The notes beneath the pieces are model-generated. The model did not search any database and was not told where the DNA came from. It saw only the letters and a program-made list of their open reading frames with translations. From contig JAAFHG010000257.1 of assembly GCA_013297585.1 (NCBI GenBank), positions 1-6,022 on the forward strand: a stretch of 6,022 nt of DNA. The letters are read 5' to 3'. Shown piece by piece: positions 1 through 4,575 of this stretch (within the stretch, counting starts at the first letter, position 1; each line of letters begins with the position of its first letter). The stretch is from Chitinophagales bacterium. GTDB lineage: Bacteria; Bacteroidota; Bacteroidia; Chitinophagales; Chitinophagaceae. The translations under genes were made by a program, and so were the position numbers.

Positions 1-1
1 A

Positions 2-382
2 AGTAAATGGAACATGCAAACTGCCGTAGGTGGTGGCCCGGTATTGTTGCAAGATGGCAACATACAAATAAGTAATAACGAGGAACTAAAATTTAGCGGC
101 AAAGCTGGCCTTACTGATAAGCATCCACGTACTTGTATGGGCTACACTAAGGATGGTAAGCTGATTGTGATGTGTATACAGGGCAGATTTCCCAAAATAG
201 CCGAAGGGGTAAACCTTACCCAAGAAGCCCAACTGCTTAAAGACCTTGGCTGTACCGAAGCCCTAAACCTAGATGGTGGCGGTAGTAGTTGTTTGCTAGT
301 AAATGGTAAGCTAACTATACAAGTAAGCGACAAAGAAGGGCAAAGACCTGTACCTGCTGTGTTTATGATTAAGGTAAAATAG
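2..382 (+). CDS. Phosphodiester glycosidase (NAGPA-domain) protein, C-terminal part, 5' end outside the window
   Basis: The frame is open to the left edge (Ser-Lys-Trp-Asn precede the first Met at 14), so that Met is internal and the true start lies upstream. The visible 126 residues carry hallmarks of the phosphodiester glycosidase / NAGPA family (uncovering-enzyme-like, formerly DUF2233): a GGGPVLLQDG stretch near the start, an RTCMGYTKDGKLIVM segment where the family has its conserved RT[AC]xG strand, and LNLDGGGSSCL near the end, the usual LDGGGSSxL signature. Members cleave sugar phosphodiester bonds and are often exported in bacteria; the substrate here cannot be read from the fragment. 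The protein ends normally at a TAA (380-382) after VFMIKVK, as is usual for the family, so the 3' end looks intact. No terminator follows directly; the nearest strong one is at 855-896, beyond the repeats. Confidence 0.88.
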   Translation, partial: SKWNMQTAVGGGPVLLQDGNIQISNNEELKFSGKAGLTDKHPRTCMGYTKDGKLIVMCIQGRFPKIAEGVNLTQEAQLLKDLGCTEALNLDGGGSSCLLVNGKLTIQVSDKEGQRPVPAVFMIKVK

Positions 383-420
383 GTGAGCTATACTTGCTTA
401 AGAGCCTCATTTGTATTATT

Positions 421-525
421 TATTGTCAATACCAAAGTATCGTCATTGCGAGGCACGAAGCAACCTGTTACAACCTGCAAGCACTAAGATTGCTTCGTGC
501 CTCGCAATGACGTTGAAGGACAATA
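421..525. repeat. Long inverted repeat with a perfect 23-bp stem
   Basis: Arms at 441-463 and 490-512 are perfect reverse complements; the left arm begins CGTCATTGCGAGGC and ends ACGAAGCAA. The loop is 26 nt. A further 7-bp complementary pair (TATTGTC 421-427 and GACAATA 519-525) lies just outside, so the whole unit may fold as one interrupted hairpin. From memory, GTCATTGCGAGGnACGAAGCAA-type hairpins are dispersed repeats in many bacterial genomes, Bacteroidota included. No target-site duplication is seen and there is no T-run, so I call it an intergenic repeat rather than a terminator. It has no sequence in common with the REP hairpins farther right. Confidence 0.85.
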
Positions 526-563
526 ACACCTATAATTGCATCAAAAATTAAAAGCAAAATACT

Positions 564-739
564 CACTAGCGCTGGTCTCTGACCAGTGCTAAAGCGTCAC
601 TTGATTGTATTTAATTAAGAGGTAAAAACACACATTTAGAATATTTAAAACTAAGTAACATACAGCACAGGTCAGAAACCTGCACTAGTCTGCTACAGCG
701 TCACTTGATTGTAAATTACAGCGTAAATGATTAACTAAT
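564..739 (+). repeat. 176-bp REP-pair unit, copy A (matches the RAYT leader)
   Basis: This segment matches 2713-2888 with no gaps and only three differences (positions 572, 631 and 684), about 98% identity. It holds a left REP hairpin at 567-591 (outer arms TAGC/GCTA, inner arms CTGGTC/GACCAG, loop TCT), followed by the conserved tail GCGTCACTTGATTGTA. A right REP in the opposite orientation lies at 664-686 (CAGGTC/AACCTG, one mismatch), preceded by AACTAAGTAAC. A third, stemless piece at 683-713 repeats the left-REP tail. The unit ends at TTAACTAAT, the bases that sit just before the transposase start codon in the other copy. No transposase gene follows here, so this copy is non-autonomous. 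Confidence 0.9.
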
Positions 740-846
740 CACTAGCGCTGGTCTCTGACCAGTGCTAAGGCGTCACTTAGGTAGTGAACTAAAACTATTT
801 ATAACTAAGTGACATCTACGAACAGGTCAGAGACCTGCTCGAGTGG
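740..846. repeat. Second REP pair (BIME-like unit) directly abutting copy A
   Basis: The left hairpin at 743-767 (TAGC, CTGGTC, TCT loop, GACCAG, GCTA) has the same arms and loop as the one at 567-591 and a near-identical tail (AAGGCGTCACTTAG). After about 30 bp comes the right hairpin at 819-841: outer arms CGA/TCG, inner arms CAGGTC/GACCTG, loop AGA, preceded by AACTAAGTGAC at 803-813. The two hairpins face each other as inverted repeats, the usual bipartite REP layout. The unit starts exactly where copy A ends, taking the place the RAYT gene has at 2890. Confidence 0.85.
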
Positions 847-854
847 TAACAACT

Positions 855-896
855 AAAAGCCGCTGCTAGCGATGATGAGCTAGTAGTGGCTTTTTT
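855..896 (+). terminator. Factor-independent terminator
   Basis: Arms 855-870 (starts AAAAGCC, ends GCTAGC) and 879-894 pair over 16 positions with only two G-T wobbles, around an 8-nt loop. The right arm runs into six T residues (891-896). It would stop rightward transcription coming from the glycosidase gene or the REP units; the AAAA at the base of the left arm gives weaker leftward activity at most. It lies about 470 bp past the glycosidase stop codon, with repeats between. Confidence 0.8.
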
Positions 897-932
897 GGGT
901 GGGTAAATGTGGAAAAAGATGTATTGTAATGT

Positions 933-964
933 TTTGTATAAGTGAAATGGGATAGTTAGATTTG
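933..964 (+). promoter_or_regulatory. Bacteroidota-type promoter for the gene at 1000
   Basis: TTTG at 933-936 and TAGATTTG at 957-964 match the Bacteroidota sigma-A consensus (TTTG at -33, TAnnTTTG at -7) exactly, with 20 bp between them. A transcript would start near 970, giving a leader of about 30 nt. It lies just downstream of the terminator, so the gene appears insulated from upstream transcription. Confidence 0.65.
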
Positions 965-999
965 AGAAGTTTATTTATTGTCATTTAGTAACATTATTA

Positions 1000-1689
1000 A
1001 TGAAGAAAAAAATACCATTAGCAATCTTAGAAATTTTGCAACCAATAATTGATAAGAACTTAGATTTAGTTAAACCTATAAAAAGCCAAGATTGTATATT
1101 TTATCTAATTGATAATGATGAGCAATCGGATTTATACTTTAAGATCGTTAGACAAGAAGCCTCTAGCAATAAAGAGGGTTATATTATTGAGTATAAACCT
1201 ACTAGTAGAAATAATATCAAATCCGCGTCTCACTGGACGGATTTGAAAGGAATAAATGCATTTCTATCTGCATGGCTTAAGATAATAAGCGACTATAATG
1301 TGATTCAAACAATTTATGATGACCCTATATTAAGAAGTAATCAAGAACGCTTTGAAAAAGAGTTTAAATTAATGGACGAAGATGCAAATACATCTTCTTT
1401 TGATTTGAAACAACAACTCTTTTTAGACGAATATTTAGAAACGGCAAAATCCAAACTTATTGCCCTAAAAGCGAATGCAGAGCCAGCAAAAATTATTGAA
1501 TTAGATGAACTTGAAGCCGAAGCAGCAAAAATTAAAGATGATTTAACTAGACAAACAAAAGGACAAATTTTTCAAAGGCTTACTAAGTTTTGGGCTAAAG
1601 CACAAAAAGTAGGTTTGGAGGTAATAAAGGAGTTGCTAGTAAGTGTTACAACTGAAATTGCTAAACAGTTATTGCTAGGGGGAAAATAA
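1000..1689 (+). CDS. Hypothetical protein, helical C-terminal half
   Basis: I do not recognise a family for this 229-residue protein. It has no signal peptide or clear transmembrane segment. Residues 1-120 look like a mixed alpha/beta domain with alternating strands (CIFYLID, LYFKIVRQE, GYIIEYKP). Residues 130-190 are charged and helix-rich with heptad-like spacing (LDELEAEAAKIKDDL), consistent with a coiled coil. The last 30 residues form an amphipathic or hydrophobic helix (VIKELLVSVTTEIAKQLLLGGK) that could touch a membrane or another subunit. The start has a perfect promoter about 35 bp upstream, and no in-frame ATG precedes it with better context. A 7-bp hairpin (GGGGAAA/TTTCCCC, 1679-1697) straddles the stop codon. 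The gene is AT-rich, and lies with the next two genes between the two copies of the 176-bp repeat. The frame is surely coding; function is unknown. Confidence 0.8.
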   Translation: MKKKIPLAILEILQPIIDKNLDLVKPIKSQDCIFYLIDNDEQSDLYFKIVRQEASSNKEGYIIEYKPTSRNNIKSASHWTDLKGINAFLSAWLKIISDYNVIQTIYDDPILRSNQERFEKEFKLMDEDANTSSFDLKQQLFLDEYLETAKSKLIALKANAEPAKIIELDELEAEAAKIKDDLTRQTKGQIFQRLTKFWAKAQKVGLEVIKELLVSVTTEIAKQLLLGGK

Positions 1690-1702
1690 ATTTCCCCGTC
1701 CT

Positions 1703-1774
1703 GCGATAGTATCTTACCAATTCTAAAGCCTTGCTTAGTAGTGAGCTAATATTATTTACAACTTATTGACATTT
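1703..1774. repeat. Decayed REP-pair unit (fossil)
   Basis: Aligned to 745-815, this stretch keeps about 54 of 71 positions (hand count, one single-base gap). The former left hairpin (1703-1726) matches 18 of 24 positions, but its stem no longer pairs well. The tail and spacer are clearer: CTTAG-TAGTGAGCTAA here against CTTAGGTAGTGAACTAA there, then ATTATTTACAAC against CTATTTATAAC and TTGACAT against GTGACAT. The right hairpin beyond 1775 is hardly recognisable. It fills nearly the whole gap upstream of the pentapeptide gene, so any promoter for that gene lies in or next to old REP sequence. Confidence 0.65.
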
Positions 1775-1792
1775 TTAACGGTTTGAAAATTA

Positions 1793-2167
1793 ATGCATAA
1801 GACTAATTTAGTTCCTTACGTTTTGGAAAAATATCAACAAGGGCAACGCTATTTTGATAATTTGGATATGGAGAATGAAAGCTTTGAAGGGCAAAATCTT
1901 GAAGACATAATTTTTGAGGACTGTTCATTATACATAAGTTTCAGAAAAGCGAATTTGAGAAATGCAAAGTTTATTAATGGCGGTGTTAAGACTTGTGATT
2001 TTAGAGAAGCCGATTTGACCAATGCAAGGTTTGAAAATGTTTGTGTTGAAAGTGTACAATTTGCGAGGTCAACTACAGAGAACATTTACTTTGACAATAA
2101 TTCAGCATACGGGCAACTTGTAACAAAAGCAGATTTTGAAGATTGGATTAAAGATTATGAAGCTTGA
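1793..2167 (+). CDS. Short pentapeptide-repeat protein
   Basis: The 124-residue product has a run of pentapeptides of the A(D/N)LxX type at about residues 53-92: ANLRN, AKFIN, GGVKT, CDFRE, ADLTN, ARFEN, VCVES, VQFAR. A less regular run (QNLED, IIFED, CSLYI) precedes it. Such repeats stack into a right-handed quadrilateral beta-helix; with about a dozen pentads this would be a short one of roughly three coils. The N-terminus (YVLEKYQQGQRYF) looks helical, and the acidic C-terminus (ADFEDWIKDYEA) may be a capping or dimer helix. There is no signal peptide, so it is probably cytoplasmic. Some pentapeptide proteins protect DNA gyrase, but these usually have many more repeats, so I assign no function. 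The next gene starts 39 bp downstream on the same strand, suggesting co-transcription. Confidence 0.85.
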   Translation: MHKTNLVPYVLEKYQQGQRYFDNLDMENESFEGQNLEDIIFEDCSLYISFRKANLRNAKFINGGVKTCDFREADLTNARFENVCVESVQFARSTTENIYFDNNSAYGQLVTKADFEDWIKDYEA

Positions 2168-2206
2168 TAAATAACAACCGTTTAATACACTTTAAATAAC
2201 ATACAA

Positions 2207-2632
2207 ATGACAACAAAACAAAAAACGGGGAAAATATTGATGACTGTGGCAACCATTATTTATGGCTTTATACCGCCTATTGCTGACTTCAACAAAACAC
2301 ATGCTGAAAATCCACTTTGGCCAGGACATGCCAGATTTCATGTAGTTTGGCAAGTAATTATCACATTTGGAGTTGCTCTTTTAAGTATTTATCTATTATG
2401 GTCAAAGAAAACAGAACGAGTATTGTCAATTAGAATTTCATGTATTCTAGGAACGATTGTTTTGGGTGGTTTTCTTTCAAATTCTATAATAGCACATTTG
2501 TATGGTGGCACATTATCAGATCCAAATGGCGTTCCACCAATATTTTCCAATATTGACGCCAACCTTTTAATTTTCTTCTTTGGATTTGTTTTGTTGCTTA
2601 TTGGATATTATATGAGCAGATTAAAAAAATAA
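2207..2632 (+). CDS. Four-helix integral membrane protein of unknown function
   Basis: The 141-residue protein has four predicted membrane segments, roughly residues 8-26, 46-65, 73-98 and 118-137. The short basic N-terminus (MTTKQKTGK) and C-terminus (SRLKK) would both lie in the cytoplasm. Between helices 1 and 2 is a distinctive NPLWPGHARFH motif (35-45), followed by VVWQ at the head of helix 2. I have a tentative memory of similar WPxHARFH motifs in small uncharacterised membrane families (DUF6640-like), but could not verify this. A loop rich in Gly, Asp and Pro (GGTLSDPNGVPP) joins helices 3 and 4. No enzymatic residues stand out beyond the two conserved-looking His. The stop codon lies in the arm of a downstream hairpin. 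It probably shares a transcript with the pentapeptide gene. Confidence 0.82.
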   Translation: MTTKQKTGKILMTVATIIYGFIPPIADFNKTHAENPLWPGHARFHVVWQVIITFGVALLSIYLLWSKKTERVLSIRISCILGTIVLGGFLSNSIIAHLYGGTLSDPNGVPPIFSNIDANLLIFFFGFVLLLIGYYMSRLKK

Positions 2633-2663
2633 CGAACTAGCACGATTAGCTAGCCACGTTATT
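2628..2663 (-). terminator. Hairpin after the membrane-protein gene, possible leftward terminator
   Basis: AATAACG (2628-2634) pairs with CGTTATT (2657-2663), and CTAGC (2637-2641) pairs with GCTAG (2649-2653) inside it, around a 7-nt loop. No T-run follows on the plus strand. Seven A residues at 2623-2629 would give a U-run on the minus strand, although no minus-strand gene is visible nearby. It could still act as a transcript end or RNA-stability hairpin for the gene it overlaps. Confidence 0.4.
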
Positions 2664-2712
2664 GCTTATTATGGTTAAAAATATGGTGAAAGAAATGGCT
2701 AGATAATTTGAC

Positions 2713-2888
2713 CACTAGCGTTGGTCTCTGACCAGTGCTAAAGCGTCACTTGATTGTATTTAATTAAGAGGTAAAAACATACATTTAGAATATTTAAAAC
2801 TAAGTAACATACAGCACAGGTCAGAAACCTGCGCTAGTCTGCTACAGCGTCACTTGATTGTAAATTACAGCGTAAATGATTAACTAAT
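2713..2888 (+). repeat. 176-bp REP-pair unit, copy B (leader of the RAYT gene)
   Basis: This is the second copy of 564-739, differing at 2721, 2780 and 2833. The left REP hairpin is at 2716-2740; its first inner-arm base is T instead of C, giving a G-T wobble. The right REP is at 2813-2835, where G2833 restores an AGC/GCT outer pairing that copy A lacks. The stemless left-REP tail repeat is at 2841-2862. The copy ends one base before the transposase ATG at 2890, so this unit forms the complete leader and presumably the promoter region of the transposase. Confidence 0.9.
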
Positions 2889-2889
2889 T

Positions 2890-3441
2890 ATGAGCAGTAA
2901 ATACAAATTTGTAAATGCAGATGGTGTTTATTTTGTAACTGCAACGGTGGTAGATTGGGTAGATGTTTTTACAAGAAATATTTACAGAGATATTTTGTTA
3001 GATAGTTTTAGATTTTGCCAACAACATCAAGGATTACAGATACATGCATGGGTATTAATGCCAAATCATTTTCACATGATTTGCTCATTTAAAGATGGTA
3101 ACCCAGGTTTGGTGCTGAAAAATATTAAAAGCTTTACAGCCATCAAACTAATAGATGCTATTATTAATAATCCTAAAGAAAGTAAAAAGCAATGGATGTT
3201 GGATATATTTGAGAAGCATGGCAAACTGAATCAATCTAATGTTCGGTTTCAATTTTGGCAACATGAGAATCATCCAATTTTGCTTGACCATTACTCAGAT
3301 AATTATAAGCAACGGTTGGATTATTTGGATGAAAATCCTGTAAGAGCAGGCTTTGTGTGGCAACCAGAAGAATGGAAATTTAGTAGTGCGATAGATTTTT
3401 ATACAAACAAAAAAGGGCTACTAGAACTTAATGAGATTTAA
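2890..3441 (+). CDS. REP-associated tyrosine transposase (RAYT, Y1/HUH family)
   Basis: The 183-residue protein is full length for a Bacteroidota RAYT. The HUH metal-binding motif is H60-F61-H62 within AWVLMPNHFHMI. FQFWQHENHPI (about 120-130) matches the conserved WQxxxHP region of the family. Y145 in DYLDENPVRAGFV is the likely nucleophile, in the usual Y-x-x-x-N-P-V context. The C-terminus holds the typical PEEWKFSSAIDFY block. RAYTs are domesticated relatives of IS200/IS605 TnpA that bind and cut REP hairpins as single-stranded DNA. Inverted REP hairpins on both sides support this assignment. No frameshift or missing catalytic residue is seen, so the enzyme may be active. The ATG follows the repeated leader by one base. 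It is not a standard IS200: there is no TnpB and the partners are REPs. Confidence 0.93.
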   Translation: MSSKYKFVNADGVYFVTATVVDWVDVFTRNIYRDILLDSFRFCQQHQGLQIHAWVLMPNHFHMICSFKDGNPGLVLKNIKSFTAIKLIDAIINNPKESKKQWMLDIFEKHGKLNQSNVRFQFWQHENHPILLDHYSDNYKQRLDYLDENPVRAGFVWQPEEWKFSSAIDFYTNKKGLLELNEI

Positions 3442-3446
3442 TAGTT

Positions 3447-3500
3447 ACAACTAAGTGACGTGTTAGCACAGGTCAGAGACCTGCGCTAGTGTGCTAGTGT
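3447..3500. repeat. Terminal right REP hairpin of the RAYT element
   Basis: The conserved ACAACTAAGTGACG (3447-3460) leads into a hairpin at 3464-3488: outer arms TAGC/GCTA, an A/C mismatch, inner arms CAGGTC/GACCTG, and loop AGA. It is the best-paired right REP in the window. Its last arm continues into a perfect tandem duplication of GCTAGTGT (3485-3492 and 3493-3500). It begins 6 bp after the transposase stop and ends 19 bp before the next gene. Confidence 0.88.
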
Positions 3501-3519
3501 GTAAAGAGATTCAAACAAA

Positions 3520-3975
3520 ATGAAAAAATGCCCAATTATACTGCTAGTGTTACTGCTTACTGCTATTAACCTATATGCGCAAAATAAAACGATTAAAGGC
3601 AAAGTAATAGCTGAGGATTTAGAAGCCTTTGCGCTTACCCACATCTACATTAATGACACAGTTTTGGTTGGCAAAACAGATATGAGCGGTTTATTTGAGA
3701 TACAGATACCTAATGCAGTGAAGCAAATTACACTTCGCAACGTTGGTATAGAAACAGCCGTTATCAACTTATATGATACTTGTAATAGCATAGAAGTAAT
3801 AATGATGCACGCATTTACTTATGATTTTAGAACACTAAAGCAAGTTGATAGGCTAAGAATGAGAAGATTCAAAAAACTACCAGCATTGCGCAAACAAGCA
3901 TTTGAGAAAGCTATCTTTAGCTCAGATAATGCTTGCTATTATCAACAATTAATACCTCACCATGAGAAAAACTAG
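3520..3975 (+). CDS. Exported carboxypeptidase-regulatory-like protein
   Basis: The 151-residue product begins with a signal peptide (MKKC, a hydrophobic core, cleavage probably after NLYA before Q21). Residues 23-95 form a CarboxypepD_reg-like beta-sandwich: TIKGKVIAEDLEAFALTHIYINDT..., GKTDMSGLFEIQIP and ITLRNVGIETAVINL are the typical strands. In Bacteroidota this domain is common at the N-terminus of TonB-dependent receptors and also occurs in small stand-alone exported proteins such as this. The C-terminal 50 residues are basic and helical (VDRLRMRRFKKLPALRKQAFEKAIF) with a CYYQQLIP end, a tail I associate with small Bacteroidota proteins of this kind. The role is unknown, probably periplasmic or outer-membrane-associated. 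The stop overlaps the next start by 14 bp, so the pair is an operon. Its upstream sequence is REP DNA, leaving only about 20 bp for native regulatory sequence. Confidence 0.82.
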   Translation: MKKCPIILLVLLLTAINLYAQNKTIKGKVIAEDLEAFALTHIYINDTVLVGKTDMSGLFEIQIPNAVKQITLRNVGIETAVINLYDTCNSIEVIMMHAFTYDFRTLKQVDRLRMRRFKKLPALRKQAFEKAIFSSDNACYYQQLIPHHEKN

Positions 3976-4345
3976 TTTTATCATCCTATTAATAACTGCT
4001 TGCTTATGGCAGCAAATAGCTATTGCACAACAAAAAGAACAAATGGTAAGATTGGCCAAAATAAAGGTGGATGCAGCGCAATTACCTCAATACCAAGCCG
4101 CCTTAAAAACACAAATGCAAACTGCCATAGCACAAGAACCCGGTGTGCTTACATACTATGCAGTAGCCGATAAAAAAGACCCAAGCAGTATTACCATACT
4201 TGAAATTTATGCAGATACCACAGCCTATCAGCACCATATAACCACACCACATTTTAAAGCCTACAAAGAAGCCGTTAAAAATATGGTATTATCGCTAGAA
4301 TTAGTAGATGTATCGCTGATAGGGGCGGCAGTAAAGCCGAACTAA
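3962..4345 (+). CDS. Exported antibiotic-biosynthesis-monooxygenase-fold (ABM) protein
   Basis: A signal peptide (MRKTSFIILLITACLWQQIAIA, cut before QQK) precedes a single ABM-type ferredoxin-like domain at about residues 28-115. MVRLAKIKVDAAQLPQYQAAL is the first strand and helix, EPGVLTYYAVADKKDPSSITILEIYAD the central strands, and YQHHITTPHFKAYKEAV the helix with the H-x-x-x-x-HF pattern usual for YgiN-like putative quinol monooxygenases. Cofactor-free dimeric oxygenases and many proteins of unknown role share this fold. Export is less usual than the cytoplasmic YgiN type but occurs in Bacteroidota. The start lies 14 bp inside the preceding gene in another frame; translational coupling is likely. 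The stop is followed at once by a strong hairpin. Confidence 0.85.
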   Translation: MRKTSFIILLITACLWQQIAIAQQKEQMVRLAKIKVDAAQLPQYQAALKTQMQTAIAQEPGVLTYYAVADKKDPSSITILEIYADTTAYQHHITTPHFKAYKEAVKNMVLSLELVDVSLIGAAVKPN

Positions 4346-4386
4346 ATAGCAATTATTAAATTATATTACAATTTAATAATTGCTAT
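4346..4386 (+). terminator. 17-bp perfect hairpin ending the two-gene operon
   Basis: ATAGCAATTATTAAATT (4346-4362) pairs perfectly with 4370-4386 around a 7-nt loop, starting at the base after the TAA stop. It is AT-rich and lacks a long T-run, but its position and perfect stem fit a transcript end. The 190 bp from here to the next start hold only the candidate promoter at 4526-4558; I see nothing else in them. Confidence 0.65.
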
Positions 4387-4525
4387 CATTTCGCTTCTCA
4401 GCAAGCAAAAGAAAATTACTAATTACTTTATAAACTTACCATAAACTTGCAAGCAGTACTTAGTAGCAGTATAATTGCTAATAACCAGAATATCACTATT
4501 AAAAAAGTGGCGTCTTAGCCTTACA

Positions 4526-4558
4526 TTTGCCGCTCGAAAAAGCGTACTTCTAACTTCG
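4526..4558 (+). promoter_or_regulatory. Probable promoter of the ABC-F gene
   Basis: TTTG at 4526-4529 and TAACTTCG at 4551-4558 fit the Bacteroidota TTTG / TAnnTTTG pattern with one mismatch and a 21-bp gap. A start near 4565 would leave a leader of only about 10 nt before the ATG at 4576, which makes the call tentative. Confidence 0.4.
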
Positions 4559-4575
4559 AAAATAGAATATAACAC

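Larger units (their letters stand above)
383..999. other. 617-bp gene-free region packed with repeats
   Basis: No convincing coding frame is present on either strand. In order the region holds a long hairpin (421-525), two REP/BIME-like units back to back (564-739 and 740-846), a factor-independent terminator (855-896) and a promoter for the next gene (933-964). Positions 383-420 and 526-563 show nothing I can identify. Confidence 0.8.
2713..3500 (+). mobile_element. RAYT element: REP leader, transposase, terminal REP
   Basis: An intact REP-associated tyrosine transposase gene (2890-3441) lies between a left REP hairpin (2716-2740) and a right REP hairpin in inverse orientation (3464-3488). 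RAYT genes flanked by inverted REPs are the known arrangement. The element has no DDE gene and no visible target duplication, as expected for HUH single-strand transposition. Exact ends are not certain: the outer limits given are the start of the similarity to copy A and the end of an 8-bp tandem repeat after the right hairpin. Confidence 0.8.

Noticed and set aside
14..16. ATG as start of the first gene
   Set aside because: The frame is open upstream to the window edge and this Met lies inside the conserved domain, so it is internal.
142..333. Minus-strand open frame inside the glycosidase gene, and another at 1849-2085 inside the pentapeptide gene
   Set aside because: Both are antisense to well-supported genes and have low-complexity translations.
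564..846. CRISPR array
   Set aside because: The repeats are few, differ in orientation and are unevenly spaced; they are paired inverted hairpins linked to a RAYT.
1679..1697. Hairpin GGGGAAA/TTTCCCC as a terminator
   Set aside because: The stem is only 7 bp, overlaps the stop codon and has no T-run after it.
1793..2167. Quinolone-resistance (Qnr/MfpA-like) role for the pentapeptide protein
   Set aside because: It has far fewer coils than those proteins and no other supporting feature.
2628..2663. Possible integron attC site after the membrane-protein gene
   Set aside because: The hairpin overlapping the stop is suggestive, but it is only 36 bp and lacks the GTTRRRY and RYYYAAC core boxes; no integrase is present.
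4448..4520. REP-like scraps (CTTAGTAG, GGCGTCTTAG) upstream of the ABC-F gene
   Set aside because: Only 8-10 bases match and the order and spacing of a REP unit are not kept; chance is likely in AT-rich DNA.
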